Positions 7,638 through 20,907 of a DNA stretch of 64,000 bases are shown piece after piece. The translations under genes and the position numbers were made by a program. This DNA comes from Parietaria judaica (taxonomy: Eukaryota > Streptophyta > Magnoliopsida > Rosales > Urticaceae): positions 38,990,232 through 39,054,231 of the forward strand of contig OX940862.1 in assembly GCA_954871525.1 (NCBI GenBank), in the 5' to 3' direction. The notes under the pieces were generated by a model. It had not been told where the DNA came from and made no database searches. It was given only the letters and a program-made list of their open reading frames with translations. Position 1 is the first letter of the stretch, and every line of letters starts with the position of its first letter.

Positions 7638-8912
7638 TTTTAATTGTTGTAGTTTTATTAATATAATTTTGAATTGTTGTGAGTTATTTTGTTATTTGAA
7701 AAAGTATTAAATGTAATGTTGGATTGTTGTGAGTGATGTTGTTTTAAAACTATTAAATGTAATGTTGAATTGTTGTGAGTGATTTTGTTGTTTTAAAACT
7801 AATAAATGTAATATTTAATTGCTGTAAGTGATTTTGTTGTTTTAAAATTATTAAATGTATTGTTTAACTGTTGTAAGCGATTATGTTGTTTTAATATTAA
7901 ATTTAATGTTGAATTGTTCGAAGTGATTTTGTTGTTTTAAAATTAATAAATGTAATGAAGTATGATACTCGCCGCGGCACAATGTTAACAATGCCTTGGC
8001 AAAACCTATTGAACCATGATTAATAACCGTAGTCGAACTCACGCCACGGCATATCAAAATCTATGCCTCGGCATTTTTACAATGGCCGCGGCAGAATGGT
8101 AGTAACGCCGCGGCGTTTAGTGACTTACAGAGTCCGTGCTCTCTGTATAATTTGAAACAACATATAGGCCTCGGCATGGTATCAGCAAGCCGTGGCTTCG
8201 TTGGCCATGCCAAGGCATGGGTAACAGAATGCCGCAGCTTACATCGTCTGTTTACCAAAGTACCCTCACAATATGCAACTCGCCGAGGCCTTTCTTGAAA
8301 GTGCCGCGGCGAGTTGCATAATCAAGAGGGCAAATTTGTAAATTAAAATGAAGCCACATCGTGTTCATTCAAATGCCGCGGCATGATAAGTAAATTTACA
8401 ATGTAAACTATGAAAATGTTGATAATTTTATTATAAAAAAAACAAAATAATGCACTTAATTATCATAACTAAATAATCGTTAAAACAAAAAACACAACAT
8501 TGTACTATTAATTATATAATTTTTCAAACCAAAAATATAAAAAATTAATATAATTACAGTTTAATTTTATGGGTTTAAAGTCTAGGGTAAAATTGTAAAA
8601 ATTAATTAACCACGCCGCGGCTTATTTTGTAGAAGCCACGGCTTTATCTCAAACGTCGGATATATCCGCTGCAGAAACTGAACACGCCGTGGCATATATA
8701 ACCCCTCCCGCGGCTTTCTGTCGCTGACACAAAAACGGCTAGTTTTTTTTTTCACCCGAATTATTACCCGACAACGGTAAGAAACGGCTATATTTGTTAA
8801 GAACGTTTAAATTCACACAAATCTTCTATTTAAACCTATACTTGTTCATATTTTATTCTATGTTTCATCAAATTAATCCTTAGATTCAAAAATATCATCA
8901 TTTTTCTTTGTT
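7638..8912. repeat. Spacer 5
   Basis: CACATCGTG, GCATGATAAG, A8; GCCACGGC, GCCGTGGC and GTAAGAAACGG before copy 6. Confidence 0.8.
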
Positions 8913-9350
8913 ATGGATGATCCGTCTCGTTTCGGTTCGTCATCGGAATATCATCAGGGATTCTTTTTCGGGTTTACCTCTTCCTCTTCCTCCGATGATG
9001 ATAGTTTTTCTATGGATACAAGTTCCAATAATACTATTGTCATATCCTCCGACGACACCGAGGAGTTTGAAATGCCTCCGAATCCAACTCTAAATCGGAC
9101 CTCTCGTGCCGGTGGGCCACGACCGACGAGGGGGCGTGGGCGTGGACGTGGTAGGCCACCGTCTTTACTATGGGAAACAGATTTTCAAATGAGGCTCAAA
9201 TGGAACAATGAGACTCAAACTCAAGATAGGTACGCCAAATGCAAATGGTGCCGTCAAGAAATTCTCGCAATCGTTGAACGAGGCACAACTCATTTACGCC
9301 GGCATGCTAATCGTTGTCGTAGAGATTTAGGTATTGATGACGAATTATGA
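8913..9350 (+). CDS. BED-type zinc-finger miniprotein, copy 6
   Basis: 145 residues, identical to the consensus protein (Arg6, Pro71). First even member of the two-unit pattern. Confidence 0.63.
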   Translation: MDDPSRFGSSSEYHQGFFFGFTSSSSSDDDSFSMDTSSNNTIVISSDDTEEFEMPPNPTLNRTSRAGGPRPTRGRGRGRGRPPSLLWETDFQMRLKWNNETQTQDRYAKCKWCRQEILAIVERGTTHLRRHANRCRRDLGIDDEL

Positions 9351-10626
9351 TTTTAATTGTTGTAGTTTTATTAATATAATTTTGAATTGTTGTGAGTTAT
9401 TTTGTTATTTGAAAAAGTATTAAATGTAATGTTGGATTGTTGTGAGTGATGTTGTTTTAAAACTATTAAATGTAATGTTGAATTGTTGTGAGTGATTTTG
9501 TTGTTTTAAAACTAATAAATGTAATATTTAATTGCTGTAATTGATTTTGTTGTTTTAAAATTATTAAATGTATTGTTTAACTGTTGTAAGCGATTATGTT
9601 GTTTTAATATTAAATTTAATGTAGAATTGTTCGAAGTGATTTTGTTGTTTTAAAATTAATAAATGTAATGAAGTATGATACTCGCCGCGGCACAATGTTA
9701 ACAATGCCTTGGCAAAACCTATTGAACCATGATTAATAACCGTAGTCGAACTCACGCCACGGCATATCAAAATCTATGCCTCGGCATTTTTACAATGGCC
9801 GCGGCAGAATGGTAGTAACGCCGCGGCGTTTAGTGACTTACAGAGTCCGTGCTCTCTGTATAATTTGAAACAACATATAGGCCTCGGCATGGTATCAGCA
9901 AGCCGTGGCTTCGTTGGCCATGCCAAGGCATGGGTAACAGAATGCCGCAGCTTACATCGTCTGTTTACCAAAGTACCCTCACAATATGCAACTCGCCGAG
10001 GCCTTTCTTGAAAGTGCCGCGGCGAGTTGCATAATCAAGAGGGAAAATTTGTAAATTAAAATGAAGCCACATCGTGTTCATTCAAATGCCGCGGCAAGAT
10101 AAGTAAATTTACAATGTAAACTATGAAAATGTTGATAATTTTATTATAAAAAAAAACAAAATAATGCACTTAATTATCATAACTAAATAATCGTTAAAAC
10201 AAAAAACACAACATTGTACTATTAATTATATAATTTTTCAAACCAAAAATATAAAAAATTAATATAATTACAGTTTAATTTTATGGGTTTAAAGTCTAGG
10301 GTAAAATTGTAAAAATTAATTAACCACGCCGCGGCTTATTTTGTAGAAGCCACGGCTTTATCTCAAACGTCGGATATATCCGCTGCAGAAACTGAACACG
10401 CCGCGGCATATATAACCCCTCCCGCGGCTTTCTGTCGCTGACACAAAAACGGCTAGTTTTTTTTTTCACCCGAATTATTACCCGACAACGGTAATAAACG
10501 GCTATATTTGTTAAGAACGTTTAAATTCACACAAATCTTCTATTTAAACCTATACTTGTTCATATTTTATTCTATGTTTCATCAAATTAATCCTTAGATT
10601 CAAAAATATCATCATTTTTCTTTGTT
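9351..10626. repeat. Spacer 6
   Basis: Even-type marks: TAGAATTG, GAGGGAAAAT, GCAAGATAAG and A9. Private change GCTGTAATTGATT at about 9541. GCCGCGGC and GTAATAAACGG precede copy 7. Confidence 0.8.
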
Positions 10627-11064
10627 ATGGATGATCCGTCTTGTTTCGGTTCGTCATCGGAATATCATCAGGGATTCTTTTTCGGGTTTACCTCTTCCTC
10701 TTCCTCCGATGATGATAGTTTTTCTATGGATACAAGTTCCAATAATACTATTGTCATATCCTCCGACGACACCGAGGAGTTTGAAATGCCTCCGAATCCA
10801 ACTCTAAATCGGACCTCTCGTGCCGGTGGGCCACGATCGACGAGGGGGCGTGGGCGTGGACGTGGTAGGCCACCGTCTTTACTATGGGAAACAGATTTTC
10901 AAATGAGGCTCAAATGGAACAATGAGACTCAAACTCAAGATAGGTACGCCAAATGCAAATGGTGCCGTCAAGAAATTCTCGCAATCGTTGAACGAGGCAC
11001 AACTCATTTACGCCGGCATGCTAATCGTTGTCGTAGAGATTTAGGTATTGATGACGAATTATGA
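10627..11064 (+). CDS. BED-type zinc-finger miniprotein, copy 7
   Basis: 145 residues, same protein as copy 5 (Cys6, Ser71), exactly 3,427 bp downstream of it. Confidence 0.62.
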   Translation: MDDPSCFGSSSEYHQGFFFGFTSSSSSDDDSFSMDTSSNNTIVISSDDTEEFEMPPNPTLNRTSRAGGPRSTRGRGRGRGRPPSLLWETDFQMRLKWNNETQTQDRYAKCKWCRQEILAIVERGTTHLRRHANRCRRDLGIDDEL

Positions 11065-12339
11065 TTTTAATTGTTGTAGTTTTATTAATATAATTTTGAA
11101 TTGTTGTGAGTTATTTTGTTATTTGAAAAAGTATTAAATGTAATGTTGGATTGTTGTGAGTGATGTTGTTTTAAAACTATTAAATGTAATGTTGAATTGT
11201 TGTGAGTGATTTTGTTGTTTTAAAACTAATAAATGTAATATTTAATTGCTGTAAGTGATTTTGTTGTTTTAAAATTATTAAATGTATTGTTTAACTGTTG
11301 TAAGCGATTATGTTGTTTTAATATTAAATTTAATGTTGAATTGTTCGAAGTGATTTTGTTGTTTTAAAATTAATAAATGTAATGAAGTATGATACTCGCC
11401 GCGGCACAATGTTAACAATGCCTTGGCAAAACCTATTGAACCATGATTAATAACCGTAGTCGAACTCACGCCACGGCATATCAAAATCTATGCCTCGGCA
11501 TTTTTACAATGGCCGCGGCAGAATGGTAGTAACGCCGCGGCGTTTAGTGACTTACAGAGTCCGTGCTCTCTGTATAATTTGAAACAACATATAGGCCTCG
11601 GCATGGTATCAGCAAGCCGTGGCTTCGTTGGCCATGCCAAGGCATGGGTAACAGAATGCCGCAGCTTACATCGTCTGTTTACCAAAGTACCCTCACAATA
11701 TGCAACTCGCCGAGGCCTTTCTTGAAAGTGCCGCGGCGAGTTGCATAATCAAGAGGGCAAATTTGTAAATTAAAATGAAGCCACATCGTGTTCATTCAAA
11801 TGCCGCGGCATGATAAGTAAATTTACAATGTAAACTATGAAAATGTTGATAATTTTATTATAAAAAAAACAAAATAATGCACTTAATTATCATAACTAAA
11901 TAATCGTTAAAACAAAAAACACAACATTGTACTATTAATTATATAATTTTTCAAACCAAAAATATAAAAAATTAATATAATTACAGTTTAATTTTATGGG
12001 TTTAAAGTCTAGGGTAAAATTGTAAAAATTAATTAACCACGCCGCGGCTTATTTTGTAGAAGCCACGGCTTTATCTCAAACGTCGGATATATCCGCTGCA
12101 GAAACTGAACACGCCGTGGCATATATAACCCCTCCCGCGGCTTTCTGTCGCTGACACAAAAACGGCTAGTTTTTTTTTTCACCCGAATTATTACCCGACA
12201 ACGGTAAGAAACGGCTATATTTGTTAAGAACGTTTAAATTCACACAAATCTTCTATTTAAACCTATACTTGTTCATATTTTATTCTATGTTTCATCAAAT
12301 TAATCCTTAGATTCAAAAATATCATCATTTTTCTTTGTT
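11065..12339. repeat. Spacer 7
   Basis: Odd-type marks as in spacer 5: CACATCGTG, GCATGATAAG, A8, GCCGTGGC, GTAAGAAACGG. Confidence 0.8.
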
Positions 12340-12777
12340 ATGGATGATCCGTCTCGTTTCGGTTCGTCATCGGAATATCATCAGGGATTCTTTTTCGGGT
12401 TTACCTCTTCCTCTTCCTCCGATGATGATAGTTTTTCTATGGATACAAGTTCCAATAATACTATTGTCATATCCTCCGACGACACCGAGGAGTTTGAAAT
12501 GCCTCCGAATCCAACTCTAAATCGGACCTCTCGTGCCGGTGGGCCACGACCGACGAGGGGGCGTGGGCGTGGACGTGGTAGGCCACCGTCTTTACTATGG
12601 GAAACAGATTTTCAAATGAGGCTCAAATGGAACAATGAGACTCAAACTCAAGATAGGTACGCCAAATGCAAATGGTGCCGTCAAGAAATTCTCGCAATCG
12701 TTGAACGAGGCACAACTCATTTACGCCGGCATGCTAATCGTTGTCGTAGAGATTTAGGTATTGATGACGAATTATGA
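12340..12777 (+). CDS. BED-type zinc-finger miniprotein, copy 8
   Basis: 145 residues, identical to the consensus protein and to copy 6. Confidence 0.63.
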   Translation: MDDPSRFGSSSEYHQGFFFGFTSSSSSDDDSFSMDTSSNNTIVISSDDTEEFEMPPNPTLNRTSRAGGPRPTRGRGRGRGRPPSLLWETDFQMRLKWNNETQTQDRYAKCKWCRQEILAIVERGTTHLRRHANRCRRDLGIDDEL

Positions 12778-14053
12778 TTTTAATTGTTGTAGTTTTATTA
12801 ATATAATTTTGAATTGTTGTGAGTTATTTTGTTATTTGAAAAAGTATTAAATGTAATGTTGGATTGTTGTGAGTGATGTTGTTTTAAAACTATTAAATGT
12901 AATGTTGAATTGTTGTGAGTGATTTTGTTGTTTTAAAACTAATAAATGTAATATTTAATTGCTGTAAGTGATTTTGTTGTTTTAAAATTATTAAATGTAT
13001 TGTTTAACTGTTGTAAGCGATTATGTTGTTTTAATATTAAATTTAATGTAGAATTGTTCGAAGTGATTTTGTTGTTTTAAAATTAATAAATGTAATGAAG
13101 TATGATACTCGCCGCGGCACAATGTTAACAATGCCTTGGCAAAACCTATTGAACCATGATTAATAACCGTAGTCGAACTCACGCCACGGCATATCAAAAT
13201 CTATGCCTCGGCATTTTTACAATGGCCGCGGCAGAATGGTAGTAACGCCGCGGCGTTTAGTGACTTACAGAGTCCGTGCTCTCTGTATAATTTGAAACAA
13301 CATATAGGCCTCGGCATGGTATCAGCAAGCCGTGGCTTCGTTGGCCATGCCAAGGCATGGGTAACAGAATGCCGCAGCTTACATCGTCTGTTTACCAAAG
13401 TACCCTCACAATATGCAACTCGCCGAGGCCTTTCTTGAAAGTGCCGCGGCGAGTTGCATAATCAAGAGGGAAAATTTGTAAATTAAAATGAAGCCACATC
13501 GTGTTCATTCAAATGCCGCGGCAAGATAAGTAAATTTACAATGTAAACTATGAAAATGTTGATAATTTTATTATAAAAAAAAACAAAATAATGCACTTAA
13601 TTATCATAACTAAATAATCGTTAAAACAAAAAACACAACATTGTACTATTAATTATATAATTTTTCAAACCAAAAATATAAAAAATTAATATAATTACAG
13701 TTTAATTTTATGGGTTTAAAGTCTAGGGTAAAATTGTAAAAATTAATTAACCACGCCGCGGCTTATTTTGTAGAAGCCACGGCTTTATCTCAAACGTCGG
13801 ATATATCCGCTGCAGAAACTGAACACGCCGCGGCATATATAACCCCTCCCGCGGCTTTCTGTCGCTGACACAAAAACGGCTAGTTTTTTTTTTCACCCGA
13901 ATTATTACCCGACAACGGTAATAAACGGCTATATTTGTTAAGAACGTTTAAATTCACACAAATCTTCTATTTAAACCTATACTTGTTCATATTTTATTCT
14001 ATGTTTCATCAAATTAATCCTTAGATTCAAAAATATCATCATTTTTCTTTGTT
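12778..14053. repeat. Spacer 8
   Basis: Even-type marks including GAGGGAAAAT (shared with spacer 6 only), TAGAATTG, GCAAGATAAG and A9. Confidence 0.8.
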
Positions 14054-14491
14054 ATGGATGATCCGTCTTGTTTCGGTTCGTCATCGGAATATCATCAGGG
14101 ATTCTTTTTCGGGTTTACCTCTTCCTCTTCCTCCGATGATGATAGTTTTTCTATGGATACAAGTTCCAATAATACTATTGTCATATCCTCCGACGACACC
14201 GAGGAGTTTGAAATGCCTCCGAATCCAACTCTAAATCGGACCTCTCGTGCCGGTGGGCCACGATCGACGAGGGGGCGTGGGCGTGGACGTGGTAGGCCAC
14301 CGTCTTTACTATGGGAAACAGATTTTCAAATGAGGCTCAAATGGAACAATGAGACTCAAACTCAAGATAGGTACGCCAAATGCAAATGGTGCCGTCAAGA
14401 AATTCTCGCAATCGTTGAACGAGGCACAACTCATTTACGCCGGCATGCTAATCGTTGTCGTAGAGATTTAGGTATTGATGACGAATTATGA
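14054..14491 (+). CDS. BED-type zinc-finger miniprotein, copy 9
   Basis: 145 residues, same protein as copies 5 and 7 (Cys6, Ser71). Confidence 0.62.
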   Translation: MDDPSCFGSSSEYHQGFFFGFTSSSSSDDDSFSMDTSSNNTIVISSDDTEEFEMPPNPTLNRTSRAGGPRSTRGRGRGRGRPPSLLWETDFQMRLKWNNETQTQDRYAKCKWCRQEILAIVERGTTHLRRHANRCRRDLGIDDEL

Positions 14492-15766
14492 TTTTAATTG
14501 TTGTAGTTTTATTAATATAATTTTGAATTGTTGTGAGTTATTTTGTTATTTGAAAAAGTATTAAATGTAATGTTGGATTGTTGTGAGTGATGTTGTTTTA
14601 AAACTATTAAATGTAATGTTGAATTGTTGTGAGTGATTTTGTTGTTTTAAAACTAATAAATGTAATATTTAATTGCTGTAAGTGATTTTGTTGTTTTAAA
14701 ATTATTAAATGTATTGTTTAACTGTTGTAAGCGATTATGTTGTTTTAATATTAAATTTAATGTTGAATTGTTCGAAGTGATTTTGTTGTTTTAAAATTAA
14801 TAAATGTAATGAAGTATGATACTCGCCGCGGCACAATGTTAACAATGCCTTGGCAAAACCTATTGAACCATGATTAATAACCGTAGTCGAACTCACGCCA
14901 CGGCATATCAAAATCTATGCCTCGGCATTTTTACAATGGCCGCGGCAGAATGGTAGTAACGCCGCGGCGTTTAGTGACTTACAGAGTCCGTGCTCTCTGT
15001 ATAATTTGAAACAACATATAGGCCTCGGCATGGTATCAGCAAGCCGTGGCTTCGTTGGCCATGCCAAGGCATGGGTAACAGAATGCCGCAGCTTACATCG
15101 TCTGTTTACCAAAGTACCCTCACAATATGCAACTCGCCGAGGCCTTTCTTGAAAGTGCCGCGGCGAGTTGCATAATCAAGAGGGCAAATTTGTAAATTAA
15201 AATGAAGCCACATCGTGTTCATTCAAATGCCGCGGCATGATAAGTAAATTTACAATGTAAACTATGAAAATGTTGATAATTTTATTATAAAAAAAACAAA
15301 ATAATGCACTTAATTATCATAACTAAATAATCGTTAAAACAAAAAACACAACATTGTACTATTAATTATATAATTTTTCAAACCAAAAATATAAAAAATT
15401 AATATAATTACAGTTTAATTTTATGGGTTTAAAGTCTAGGGTAAAATTGTAAAAATTAATTAACCACGCCGCGGCTTATTTTGTAGAAGCCACGGCTTTA
15501 TCTCAAACGTCGGATATATCCGCTGCAGAAACTGAACACGCCGTGGCATATATAACCCCTCCCGCGGCTTTCTGTCGCTGACACAAAAACGGCTAGTTTT
15601 TTTTTTCACCCGAATTATTACCCGACAACGGTAAGAAACGGCTATATTTGTTAAGAACGTTTAAATTCACACAAATCTTCTATTTAAACCTATACTTGTT
15701 CATATTTTATTCTATGTTTCATCAAATTAATCCTTAGATTCAAAAATATCATCATTTTTCTTTGTT
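14492..15766. repeat. Spacer 9
   Basis: Odd-type marks as in spacers 5 and 7; no private change noted. Confidence 0.8.
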
Positions 15767-16204
15767 ATGGATGATCCGTCTCGTTTCGGTTCGTCATCGG
15801 AATATCATCAGGGATTCTTTTTCGGGTTTACCTCTTCCTCTTCCTCCGATGATGATAGTTTTTCTATGGATACAAGTTCCAATAATACTATTGTCATATC
15901 CTCCGACGACACCGAGGAGTTTGAAATGCCTCCGAATCCAACTCTAAATCGGACCTCTCGTGCCGGTGGGCCACGACCGACGAGGGGGCGTGGGCGTGGA
16001 CGTGGTAGGCCACCGTCTTTACTATGGGAAACAGATTTTCAAATGAGGCTCAAATGGAACAATGAGACTCAAACTCAAGATAGGTACGCCAAATGCAAAT
16101 GGTGCCGTCAAGAAATTCTCGCAATCGTTGAACGAGGCACAACTCATTTACGCCGGCATGCTAATCGTTGTCGTAGAGATTTAGGTATTGATGACGAATT
16201 ATGA
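15767..16204 (+). CDS. BED-type zinc-finger miniprotein, copy 10
   Basis: 145 residues, identical to the consensus protein. Confidence 0.63.
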   Translation: MDDPSRFGSSSEYHQGFFFGFTSSSSSDDDSFSMDTSSNNTIVISSDDTEEFEMPPNPTLNRTSRAGGPRPTRGRGRGRGRPPSLLWETDFQMRLKWNNETQTQDRYAKCKWCRQEILAIVERGTTHLRRHANRCRRDLGIDDEL

Positions 16205-17480
16205 TTTTAATTGTTGTAGTTTTATTAATATAATTTTGAATTGTTGTGAGTTATTTTGTTATTTGAAAAAGTATTAAATGTAATGTTGGATTGTTGTGAG
16301 TGATGTTGTTTTAAAACTATTAAATGTAATGTTGAATTGTTGTGAGTGATTTTGTTGTTTTAAAACTAATAAATGTAATATTTAATTGCTGTAAGTGATT
16401 TTGTTGTTTTAAAATTATTAAATGTATTGTTTAACTGTTGTAAGCGATTATGTTGTTTTAATATTAAATTTAATGTAGAATTGTTCGAAGTGATTTTGTT
16501 GTTTTAAAATTAATAAATGTAATGAAGTATGATACTCGCCGCGGCACAATGTTAACAATGCCTTGGCAAAACCTATTGAACCATGATTAATAACCGTAGT
16601 CGAACTCACGCCACGGCATATCAAAATCTATGCCTCGGCATTTTTACAATGGCCGCGGCAGAATGGTAGTAACGCCGCGGCGTTTAGTGACTTACAGAGT
16701 CCGTGCTCTCTGTATAATTTGAAACAACATATAGGCCTCGGCATGGTATCAGCAAGCCGTGGCTTCGTTGGCCATGCCAAGGCATGGGTAACAGAATGCC
16801 GCAGCTTACATCGTCTGTTTACCAAAGTACCCTCACAATATGCAACTCGCCGAGGCCTTTCTTGAAAGTGCCGCGGCGAGTTGCATAATCAAGAGGGCAA
16901 ATTTGTAAATTAAAATGAAGCCACATCGTGTTCATTCAAATGCCGCGGCAAGATAAGTAAATTTACAATGTAAACTATGAAAATGTTGATAATTTTATTA
17001 TAAAAAAAAACAAAATAATGCACTTAATTATCATAACTAAATAATCGTTAAAACAAAAAACACAACATTGTACTATTAATTATATAATTTTTCAAACCAA
17101 AAATATAAAAAATTAATATAATTACAGTTTAATTTTATGGGTTTAAAGTCTAGGGTAAAATTGTAAAAATTAATTAACCACGCCGCGGCTTATTTTGTAG
17201 AAGCCACGGCTTTATCTCAAACGTCGGATATATCCGCTGCAGAAACTGAACACGCCGCGGCATATATAACCCCTCCCGCGGCTTTCTGTCGCTGACACAA
17301 AAACGGCTAGTTTTTTTTTTCACCCGAATTATTACCCGACAACGGTAAGAAACGGCTATATTTGTTAAGAACGTTTAAATTCACACAAATCTTCTATTTA
17401 AACCTATACTTGTTCATATTTTATTCTATGTTTCATCAAATTAATCCTTAGATTCAAAAATATCATCATTTTTCTTTGTT
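16205..17480. repeat. Spacer 10
   Basis: TAGAATTG, GCAAGATAAG and A9 as in other even spacers, but GAGGGCAAAT rather than GAGGGAAAAT. GTAAGAAACGG, an even-copy mark, precedes copy 11 and breaks the alternation. Confidence 0.8.
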
Positions 17481-17918
17481 ATGGATGATCCGTCTCGTTT
17501 CGGTTCGTCATCGGAATATCATCAGGGATTCTTTTTCGGGTTTACCTCTTCCTCTTCCTCCGATGATGATAGTTTTTCTATGGATACAAGTTCCAATAAT
17601 ACTATTGTCATATCCTCCGACGACACCGAGGAGTTTGAAATGCCTCCGAATCCAACTCTAAATCGGACCTCTCGTGCCGGTGGGCCACGATCGACGAGGG
17701 GGCGTGGGCGTGGACGTGGTAGGCCACCGTCTTTACTATGGGAAACAGATTTTCAAATGAGGCTCAAATGGAACAATGAGACTCAAACTCAAGATAGGTA
17801 CGCCAAATGCAAATGGTGCCGTCAAGAAATTCTCGCAATCGTTGAACGAGGCACAACTCATTTACGCCGGCATGCTAATCGTTGTCGTAGAGATTTAGGT
17901 ATTGATGACGAATTATGA
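17481..17918 (+). CDS. BED-type zinc-finger miniprotein, copy 11
   Basis: 145 residues with Arg6 plus Ser71: a recombinant of the two types, with its 5' part like even copies and its middle like odd copies. Confidence 0.62.
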   Translation: MDDPSRFGSSSEYHQGFFFGFTSSSSSDDDSFSMDTSSNNTIVISSDDTEEFEMPPNPTLNRTSRAGGPRSTRGRGRGRGRPPSLLWETDFQMRLKWNNETQTQDRYAKCKWCRQEILAIVERGTTHLRRHANRCRRDLGIDDEL

Positions 17919-19193
17919 TTTTAATTGTTGTAGTTTTATTAATATAATTTTGAATTGTTGTGAGTTATTTTGTTATTTGAAAAAGTATTAAATGTAATGT
18001 TGGATTGTTGTGAGTGATGTTGTTTTAAAACTATTAAATGTAATGTTGAATTGTTGTGAGTGATTTTGTTGTTTTAAAACTAATAAATGTAATATTTAAT
18101 TGCTGTAAGTGATTTTGTTGTTTTAAAATTATTAAATGTATTGTTTAACTGTTGTAAGCGATTATGTTGTTTTAATATTAAATTTAATGTTGAATTGTTC
18201 GAAGTGATTTTGTTGTTTTAAAATTAATAAATGTAATGAAGTATGATACTCGCCGCGGCACAATGTTAACAATGCCTTGGCAAAACCTATTGAACCATGA
18301 TTAATAACCGTAGTCGAACTCACGCCACGGCATATCAAAATCTATGCCTCGGCATTTTTACAATGGCCGCGGCAGAATGGTAGTAACGCCGCGGCGTTTA
18401 GTGACTTACAGAGTCCGTGCTCTCTGTATAATTTGAAACAACATATAGGCCTCGGCATGGTATCAGCAAGCCGTGGCTTCGTTGGCCATGCCAAGGCATG
18501 GGTAACAGAATGCCGCAGCTTACATCGTCTGTTTACCAAAGTACCCTCACAATATGCAACTCGCCGAGGCCTTTCTTGAAAGTGCCGCGGCGAGTTGCAT
18601 AATCAAGAGGGCAAATTTGTAAATTAAAATGAAGCCACAGCGTGTTCATTCAAATGCCGCGGCATGATAAGTAAATTTACAATGTAAACTATGAAAATGT
18701 TGATAATTTTATTATAAAAAAAACAAAATAATGCACTTAATTATCATAACTAAATAATCGTTAAAACAAAAAACACAACATTGTACTATTAATTATATAA
18801 TTTTTCAAACCAAAAATATAAAAAATTAATATAATTACAGTTTAATTTTATGGGTTTAAAGTCTAGGGTAAAATTGTAAAAATTAATTAACCACGCCGCG
18901 GCTTATTTTGTAGAAGCCACGGCTTTATCTCAAACGTCGGATATATCCGCTGCAGAAACTGAACACGCCGTGGCATATATAACCCCTCCCGCGGCTTTCT
19001 GTCGCTGACACAAAAACGGCTAGTTTTTTTTTTCACCCGAATTATTACCCGACAACGGTAAGAAACGGCTATATTTGTTAAGAACGTTTAAATTCACACA
19101 AATCTTCTATTTAAACCTATACTTGTTCATATTTTATTCTATGTTTCATCAAATTAATCCTTAGATTCAAAAATATCATCATTTTTCTTTGTT
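17919..19193. repeat. Spacer 11
   Basis: Odd-type GCATGATAAG and A8, but CACAGCGTG as in spacers 2-4 rather than CACATCGTG. Confidence 0.8.
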
Positions 19194-19631
19194 ATGGATG
19201 ATCCGTCTCGTTTCGGTTCGTCATCGGAATATCATCAGGGATTCTTTTTCGGGTTTACCTCTTCCTCTTCCTCCGATGATGATAGTTTTTCTATGGATAC
19301 AAGTTCCAATAATACTATTGTCATATCCTCCGACGACACCGAGGAGTTTGAAATGCCTCCGAATCCAACTCTAAATCGGACCTCTCGTGCCGGTGGGCCA
19401 CGACCGACGAGGGGGCGTGGGCGTGGACGTGGTAGGCCACCGTCTTTACTATGGGAAACAGATTTTCAAATGAGGCTCAAATGGAACAATGAGACTCAAA
19501 CTCAAGATAGGTACGCCAAATGCAAATGGTGCCGTCAAGAAATTCTCGCAATCGTTGAACGAGGCACAACTCATTTACGCCGGCATGCTAATCGTTGTCG
19601 TAGAGATTTAGGTATTGATGACGAATTATGA
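19194..19631 (+). CDS. BED-type zinc-finger miniprotein, copy 12
   Basis: 145 residues, identical to the consensus protein. Last copy with the CGG codon at Arg130. Confidence 0.63.
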   Translation: MDDPSRFGSSSEYHQGFFFGFTSSSSSDDDSFSMDTSSNNTIVISSDDTEEFEMPPNPTLNRTSRAGGPRPTRGRGRGRGRPPSLLWETDFQMRLKWNNETQTQDRYAKCKWCRQEILAIVERGTTHLRRHANRCRRDLGIDDEL

Positions 19632-20907
19632 TTTTAATTGTTGTAGTTTTATTAATATAATTTTGAATTGTTGTGAGTTATTTTGTTATTTGAAAAAGTA
19701 TTAAATGTAATGTTGGATTGTTGTGAGTGATGTTGTTTTAAAACTATTAAATGTAATGTTGAATTGTTGTGAGTGATTTTGTTGTTTTAAAACTAATAAA
19801 TGTAATATTTAATTGCTGTAAGTGATTTTGTTGTTTTAAAATTATTAAATGTATTGTTTAACTGTTGTAAGCGATTATGTTGTTTTAATATTAAATTTAA
19901 TGTAGAATTGTTCGAAGTGATTTTGTTGTTTTAAAATTAATAAATGTAATGAAGTATGATACTCGCCGCGGCACAATGTTAACAATGCCTTGGCAAAACC
20001 TATTGAACCATGATTAATAACCGTAGTCGAACTCACGCCACGGCATATCAAAATCTATGCCTCGGCATTTTTACAATGGCCGCGGCAGAATGGTAGTAAC
20101 GCCGCGGCGTTTAGTGACTTACAGAGTCCGTGCTCTCTGTATAATTTGAAACAACATATAGGCCTCGGCATGGTATCAGCAAGCCGTGGCTTCGTTGGCC
20201 ATGCCAAGGCATGGGTAACAGAATGCCGCAGCTTACATCGTCTGTTTACCAAAGTACCCTCACAATATGCAACTCGCCGAGGCCTTTCTTGAAAGTGCCG
20301 CGGCGAGTTGCATAATCAAGAGGGCAAATTTGTAAATTAAAATGAAGCCACATCGTGTTCATTCAAATGCCGCGGCAAGATAAGTAAATTTACAATGTAA
20401 ACTATGAAAATGTTGATAATTTTATTATAAAAAAAAACAAAATAATGCACTTAATTATCATAACTAAATAATCGTTAAAACAAAAAACACAACATTGTAC
20501 TATTAATTATATAATTTTTCAAACCAAAAATATAAAAAATTAATATAATTACAGTTTAATTTTATGGGTTTAAAGTCTAGGGTAAAATTGTAAAAATTAA
20601 TTAACCACGCCGCGGCTTATTTTGTAGAAGCCACGGCTTTATCTCAAACGTCGGATATATCCGCTGCAGAAACTGAACACGCCGTGGCATATATAACCCC
20701 TCCCGCGGCTTTCTGTCGCTGACACAAAAACGGCTAGTTTTTTTTTTCACCCGAATTATTACCCGACAACGGTAAGAAACGGCTATATTTGTTAAGAACG
20801 TTTAAATTCACACAAATCTTCTATTTAAACCTATACTTGTTCATATTTTATTCTATGTTTCATCAAATTAATCCTTAGATTCAAAAATATCATCATTTTT
20901 CTTTGTT
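19632..20907. repeat. Spacer 12
   Basis: Even-type marks TAGAATTG, GCAAGATAAG and A9; GCCGTGGC and GTAAGAAACGG precede copy 13. Confidence 0.8.

Larger units (their letters stand above)
7200..20907 (+). repeat. Two-unit higher-order repeat, 4 x 3,427 bp
   Basis: Start codons fall at 7200, 10627, 14054, 17481 and 20908, exactly 3,427 bp apart, with the alternate copies offset by 1,713. Odd members (5, 7, 9, 11) carry Ser71 and are followed by A8 and GCATGATAAG. Even members (6, 8, 10, 12) carry Pro71 and are followed by TAGAATTG, GCAAGATAAG and A9. The box before the TATA-like region also alternates GCCGCGGC and GCCGTGGC. Copy 11 (Arg6, GTAAGAAACGG upstream) shows partial loss of the pattern. 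Confidence 0.92.
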
